Part shown: in pieces, positions 6,072 to 8,941 of the stretch
How the letters are laid out: every line of letters begins with the position of its first letter
How positions within the stretch are numbered: position 1 is the first letter of the stretch
The notes under the pieces: model-generated
Seen by the model: only the letters and a program-made list of their open reading frames with translations
Told to the model about the DNA's origin: nothing
Database searches by the model: none
NCBI GenBank assembly: GCA_964592965.1
Contig: CAZQJX010000096.1
Span: 1-8,941 of the forward strand
Length of the DNA: 8,941 nucleotides
Source: CAZKMM01 sp964592965
GTDB taxonomy: Bacteria > RBG-13-61-14 > DRUE01
Direction of reading: 5' to 3'
Made by a program: the position numbers and the translations under genes

Positions 6072-6092
6072 GCTAGCAAAAGGAGTGGTCAA
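6064..6092 (-). promoter_or_regulatory. Predicted promoter for the radical-SAM gene
   Basis: On the minus strand TTGACC (6092-6087) and TAAAAT (6069-6064) are 17 bases apart, each matching consensus in five of six positions. Transcription would begin near 6057, 17 bases before ATG 6040. This supports 6040 rather than the upstream TTG as the start of the radical-SAM protein. Confidence 0.5.
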
Positions 6093-6096
6093 ATAG

Positions 6097-6738
6097 ATGT
6101 TTGCATCAACTTCAAAAGACAATTCAAATCTGTATTTAAAATTGCTTTTGCGCAAGACCTTTTTAGAGCTTGCTCAGCCGGAAAAGAGCGTTGCAGTGGA
6201 TTTTTTTGCTGGAGGGGGAGAGATAGCAAAAAGGCTATATCTTGGTTTTGAAGACCTACACCTTGTGGAGAGGGACGAAAAGAAATTCAGCTTTCTTGAA
6301 CATCGTTTTTCATCTACTTTTAATGTGCATTTGTGGAAAATGGATAACATTGAATTTATCCGAAATCATCTTCCGGGCATTCCAGATTTGAGCGTAGCGG
6401 ACTTTGATGCTTATGGCTCTCCCAACCGCCAGCTTTTAGAGTTTTTCAAGAATTACAGGATTGCTCAAGATTTGCTGATTTTTGCTACTGATGGCGCCAA
6501 GCTGGCAAGGCTTCGTGCCAGAAGGTTCTCTCCCAAAAGCTATTTTGCAGGATTAGATGAAAAAAGCGCAGTCGGATATGACCCGGTGCTGGTGGAAAAT
6601 TATGAGCAATTGATTTTTGGCTTCTGGAAGGAGCTGGCTGATAGGTATGCCTTTAAGATAGAAGCATTTAAACTTATCTGGAAAAAATCTCTGGGGGTGG
6701 CTTACTATGGGGTATGGCTCAGACCGAAAAAGAATTGA
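6097..6738 (+). CDS. Class I SAM-dependent methyltransferase, Trm1-like / TcmP-like
   Basis: This is a 213-residue Rossmann-fold methyltransferase. Motif I, the SAM-binding loop, is VDFFAGGGE (34-42). The acidic end of strand 2 is VERDE (57-61). Motif IV is ADFDAYGSPN (101-110), closest to the DPFGSP signature of Trm1 tRNA guanine-26 N2-methyltransferases. The following FATDGAKLARL (129-139) also recalls Trm1. It is far shorter than Trm1 and lacks its C-terminal domain. Size and neighbourhood also fit the three-Cys-motif partner (TcmP) group, which pairs with CxxxCxxC proteins in phages. Target, RNA or DNA, is unknown. It has an AGGAG 11 bases upstream, heads the parB-terL operon, overlaps parB by 32 bases and diverges from the radical-SAM gene. 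Confidence 0.78.
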   Translation: MFASTSKDNSNLYLKLLLRKTFLELAQPEKSVAVDFFAGGGEIAKRLYLGFEDLHLVERDEKKFSFLEHRFSSTFNVHLWKMDNIEFIRNHLPGIPDLSVADFDAYGSPNRQLLEFFKNYRIAQDLLIFATDGAKLARLRARRFSPKSYFAGLDEKSAVGYDPVLVENYEQLIFGFWKELADRYAFKIEAFKLIWKKSLGVAYYGVWLRPKKN

Positions 6739-7366
6739 ATTCCGCTGGATAGAACCTGAAAAGCTCGTGCCTAATCATTGGAATCCAAATCGCCTTTCTG
6801 ATGAGCTTACTCAAAAACTATTAAATGATATTCGTGAAAAAGGTTTTATCCTGCCCATTGTTGCCCGACCAATTGATAAAGAAAAATACCAGATTGTTGA
6901 CGGTGAGCACCGATGGAGAATAGCAAAAAACATCGGCTTAAAATCCATTCCCTGCATCATTGCTGAGATGGATGAGCAAGAAGCTAAAATTAAAACCATT
7001 CAGCTCAACCGCCTTCGTGGTGAGGATGAGCCAGAGCTTTTAGCAAAACTACTGGAAGAGCTGAGCGCAGAGATAGATATTGAGGAGCTTTCAGGGCGTC
7101 TTCCTTTTGACCCCTTTGAAATCAAAGAATCTCTTGAGCTTTTAGAAATAAAAGAATCAAGGCACTTCAAAGAGCGCCTGCAAAAAGAGTATAAAGAGCT
7201 AGTAAAGAAGCGTATATTTTCGGTGGTGGTTTCAGAAGAAGAAAAAAGGCTTTTGGAGCTGGCTATTTTTCAGCATCAGAAAAGCAGGGCAGAGGAAATA
7301 TCAGCAGGCAAAGCTCTTGCTGAAATTTGCGAGATTTATCTGAAGTCAAAAACTGAGCAGGTTTAA
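6707..7366 (+). CDS. ParB-type nuclease-domain protein of a phage packaging module
   Basis: The 219-residue protein has an N-terminal ParB/sulfiredoxin-like domain (about 11-106). It opens with WIEPEKLVPNHWNPNR and contains the phosphate-binding box DGEHRWRIA (65-73), the counterpart of ParB GERR, and IQLNRLRGE (98-106). A charged linker (107-165) leads to a C-terminal part (170-216) with a strand and helices (SAGKALAEICEIYL), perhaps for dimerisation or DNA contact. There is no obvious ParB-type HTH, and no ParA lies nearby, so it is unlikely to be a chromosome partition protein. It lies between a methyltransferase and terL, in overlap with the first and 1 base before the second. Such ParB-like proteins occur beside phage terminases, and it may help recognise DNA for packaging. 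The ATG at 6707 has only a weak GGGGGTGG upstream. Confidence 0.85.
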   Translation: MGYGSDRKRIEFRWIEPEKLVPNHWNPNRLSDELTQKLLNDIREKGFILPIVARPIDKEKYQIVDGEHRWRIAKNIGLKSIPCIIAEMDEQEAKIKTIQLNRLRGEDEPELLAKLLEELSAEIDIEELSGRLPFDPFEIKESLELLEIKESRHFKERLQKEYKELVKKRIFSVVVSEEEKRLLELAIFQHQKSRAEEISAGKALAEICEIYLKSKTEQV

Positions 7367-7367
7367 A

Positions 7368-8762
7368 ATGAGTGAGCAGAGAATTTTAGAAGAATTTGCC
7401 CGTCAGATTTTATTGCACAAGCAGGCGGGCATTCTTTTAAACTCACCATTTGATTTTATCGCACAGGTTCTTGGCTATGAGCTTAAATGGTTTCATAAAG
7501 AATGGTTTGAAATTCAGCTAAAGAATAAAAAGAGCCTTATTTTAGCTCCTCGTGGACATGGAAAAAGCACCATCTGCACCATTGCCTATTCAATTTATAA
7601 GCTTTTAACAAATCCGGAGCTGAGAATTCTTATTGTCTCAAACACCCAGAGTCAAGCCCAGTCTTTTTTACGAGAGATAAAGCATCATTTAGTAGGCAAT
7701 TTAAAACTTTTAGCTTATTTTGGCAAGTTAAAATCCACACCTTGGAGCGAGGAGCAAATCTGCATTAAGCGGAAAAGGAAAAGCAAAGAGGCAAGCATAA
7801 CCGCACTTGGAGTTTTAGGTCCGATTATTGCTCGGCATTATGATATTATCATTTTGGACGATATTGTTGATGAGGAAAATGCTAGAAGCGAAATTCAACG
7901 CCAGAAGCTAAAGACTTGGTATTATAAAATTCTTCTTCCCTGCCTTGAGCCTGAGGGAGAGATTCACATCATTGGCACTCGGTATCATTATTTAGACCTT
8001 TACGGGCATCTTATAGAAAACGAATTTAAAAACTCTTGCTGGGTGTATCGGGCAATTGAAGAAGATGAGCAGGGGAAAAGAGCACTTTGGGAAGAGAAAT
8101 TTCCTCTTTCCCTTCTTGAGGAGCTTCGCAAGCAGGCAGGAAGCGCCATCTTCAATTCCCAGTATCAAAACGATGTTGAGCTGATGAAGGGAAGAATTTT
8201 TAAAAAGGAGTGGTTCAGATATTATCAAGACCTTCCCAGCGGGCTGGAAAAAGTTATCGGAGTTGACCTTGCCATAAGCGAAAAGCAAAGCGGAGATTAT
8301 TTTGCGCTGGTGGTCGCAGGAAGGAAGCGAGGCAGGGAGGGAATTTATGTGGTGGATGTTTTTAAGGGCAGGCTCAGCTTTTCCAAGCAGATTCAGGCAG
8401 TGGTTAATTTTTTTAAAAAGCATAATCTGCCCAGCTCTCCAGTCATAAGGGTTTGTGTTGAGGCAAATGCCTATCAAGAGGCTTTTGCGCAAAAACTCAG
8501 AGAGCAGGGCTTGCCAGTAAAATCTGTTGTTCGTGCAAAGGATAAGATTTCCCGAGCATATCAGCTTCAGGCGAGATTTGAATCAGGAGAGATTTTCTTT
8601 CCTCAAAAAGGAGCGCAGGAGCTTGAGGATGAACTTCTCTTATTCCCCGAGGGCGCTCACGACGACCTCTTTGACGCCCTTGAGTTGGCAGCGAATCAAA
8701 TTTATAAATTTGTGCCTTTTTATTATAAAGTAGGATTGGATTTTGCTCCCATAGAATTATAG
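7368..8762 (+). CDS. terL: Phage terminase large subunit (ATPase and nuclease)
   Basis: This protein is the motor that cuts phage DNA and pumps it into the empty head. The 464-residue protein is complete, with both domains. The ATPase half has Walker A APRGHGKST (60-68), Walker B DIIILDD (159-165) with the acidic pair before IVDEEN, and the coupling motif GTRYH (203-207). The RNase H-like nuclease half has Asp300 in VIGVDLAIS, Glu365 in CVEANAYQ and the Asp432/433 and Asp436 group in HDDLFDAL. All expected acidic residues are present, so I see no sign of decay. Its ATG follows the parB stop by one base, with only CAGG-like purines as SD, so translational coupling is likely. No portal gene is seen after it, unlike the usual phage order; instead a HicA-like gene follows. 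Confidence 0.95.
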   Translation: MSEQRILEEFARQILLHKQAGILLNSPFDFIAQVLGYELKWFHKEWFEIQLKNKKSLILAPRGHGKSTICTIAYSIYKLLTNPELRILIVSNTQSQAQSFLREIKHHLVGNLKLLAYFGKLKSTPWSEEQICIKRKRKSKEASITALGVLGPIIARHYDIIILDDIVDEENARSEIQRQKLKTWYYKILLPCLEPEGEIHIIGTRYHYLDLYGHLIENEFKNSCWVYRAIEEDEQGKRALWEEKFPLSLLEELRKQAGSAIFNSQYQNDVELMKGRIFKKEWFRYYQDLPSGLEKVIGVDLAISEKQSGDYFALVVAGRKRGREGIYVVDVFKGRLSFSKQIQAVVNFFKKHNLPSSPVIRVCVEANAYQEAFAQKLREQGLPVKSVVRAKDKISRAYQLQARFESGEIFFPQKGAQELEDELLLFPEGAHDDLFDALELAANQIYKFVPFYYKVGLDFAPIEL

Positions 8763-8763
8763 C

Positions 8764-8800
8764 TTGACATTTTTCTGAAATGATATTAAATATAATATCA
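8764..8800 (+). promoter_or_regulatory. Predicted promoter with palindromic operator for the HicA-like gene
   Basis: TTGACA (8764-8769) begins 1 base after the terL stop. Two -10 choices exist: TTAAAT (8786-8791, spacer 16) or a perfect TATAAT (8791-8796, spacer 21). Both lie in a perfect inverted repeat, TGATATTA (8781-8788) and TAATATCA (8793-8800), around AATA. A repressor dimer bound there would block the promoter, as in autoregulated toxin-antitoxin operons. If TATAAT is used, the start near 8803 leaves a leader of only a few bases before TTG 8811. Confidence 0.45.
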
Positions 8801-8810
8801 CCAAGAACCA

Positions 8811-8941
8811 TTGGCTAAAGTAGAGAAATTATTAGAAGATTGGAAAGCTGATATTCCTCCTGAGGTAGCAAAAAATGATGTGTGGCTGGTAGTTAAGGAG
8901 TTTTTTCCTGAAAGCGAACTGGGGACAAAAAGAGGAAGTCA
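8811..8941 (+). CDS. Partial HicA-like toxin (3' truncated by window edge)
   Basis: The open frame from TTG 8811 gives MAKVEKLLEDWKADIPPEVA and on to VWLVVKEFFPESELGTKRGS at the window edge, 43 residues plus CA of a next codon. The lysine-rich start, the PPEV turn, the helix preceding a hydrophobic strand and the ending (K)RGS followed by CA (His or Gln) match the layout of HicA/YcfA mRNA interferases. In these a small dsRBD-like fold carries a catalytic His after GS. An in-frame TAA at 8793 leaves TTG as the only plausible start. There is no clear SD. The antitoxin hicB, if present, lies beyond the window. The gene sits directly behind terL, a plausible place for a cargo or stability gene in a prophage. 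Confidence 0.5.
   Translation, partial: MAKVEKLLEDWKADIPPEVAKNDVWLVVKEFFPESELGTKRGS

Noticed and set aside
6040..6079. Upstream TTG start for the radical-SAM protein
   Set aside because: The 13 extra residues look unlike the rest, no SD precedes the TTG, and the predicted promoter would start transcription downstream of it.
7992..8492. Minus-strand frame of 166 residues inside terL
   Set aside because: It lies wholly within terL, whose motifs and full length are unambiguous; the reverse frame shows no domain.
8497..8811. Minus-strand frame of 104 residues across the terL end and its downstream promoter
   Set aside because: It is antisense to the conserved nuclease motif HDDLFDAL, has no recognisable fold, and would run through the palindromic promoter.
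1..8941. CRISPR array, insertion sequence or integrase
   Set aside because: I saw no regularly spaced direct repeats, no transposase or recombinase motifs, and no terminal inverted repeats with target duplications.

Overview
The window looks like a bacterial chromosome segment in which an ordinary host lipid gene borders a block of phage-type genes. The DNA is AT-rich and lysine/glutamate-rich in coding sequence. Several spaced hexamer pairs resemble sigma-70 promoters, and one start carries a purine-rich Shine-Dalgarno (SD) site. A full-length PlsB-type glycerol-3-phosphate acyltransferase suggests a bacterium with an ordinary ester-lipid membrane. Nothing here lets me name a phylum.

Left part (1-2982): the end of an unidentified membrane protein (2-208, +) converges on plsB (300-2849, -). 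The 133-base gap 2850-2982 holds a predicted promoter for plsB and another pointing right. It is the likely edge between host DNA and the accessory block, although no integrase or att repeat is visible.

Middle part (2983-6040): three small unrecognised genes run rightward: a 147-residue protein with an SCQGHG motif, a roughly 60-residue Trp-rich protein, and a 124-residue helical protein overlapping it. Next comes a compact non-coding segment (4130-4286). A very good promoter is followed by two perfect 11-bp stem-loops, the second terminator-like, just before a NYN/LabA-type PIN-like nuclease gene. A radical-SAM protein of the spore photoproduct lyase (SPL) superfamily, with an N-terminal helix-turn-helix, lies on the opposite strand and converges on the NYN gene.

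Right part (6041-8941): a 56-bp divergent promoter region separates the radical-SAM gene from a tightly packed rightward set: a class I methyltransferase with a Trm1-like DAYGSP motif, a ParB-type nuclease-domain protein, and a complete large terminase subunit with ATPase and nuclease motifs. The genes overlap or nearly touch, so they are probably one operon. After terL, a small promoter with a perfect 8-8 inverted repeat precedes a truncated gene that looks like a HicA-family toxin.

Together, ParB and TerL form a DNA-recognition and packaging module of a prophage or related element. The methyltransferase and radical-SAM enzyme are candidate nucleic-acid modification enzymes. The NYN protein and HicA-like toxin are RNA-acting accessory functions. 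The most distinctive signals are the double-hairpin RNA locus, the SPL-like enzyme lacking the usual catalytic cysteine, and its divergent pairing with a phage-linked Trm1-like methyltransferase.
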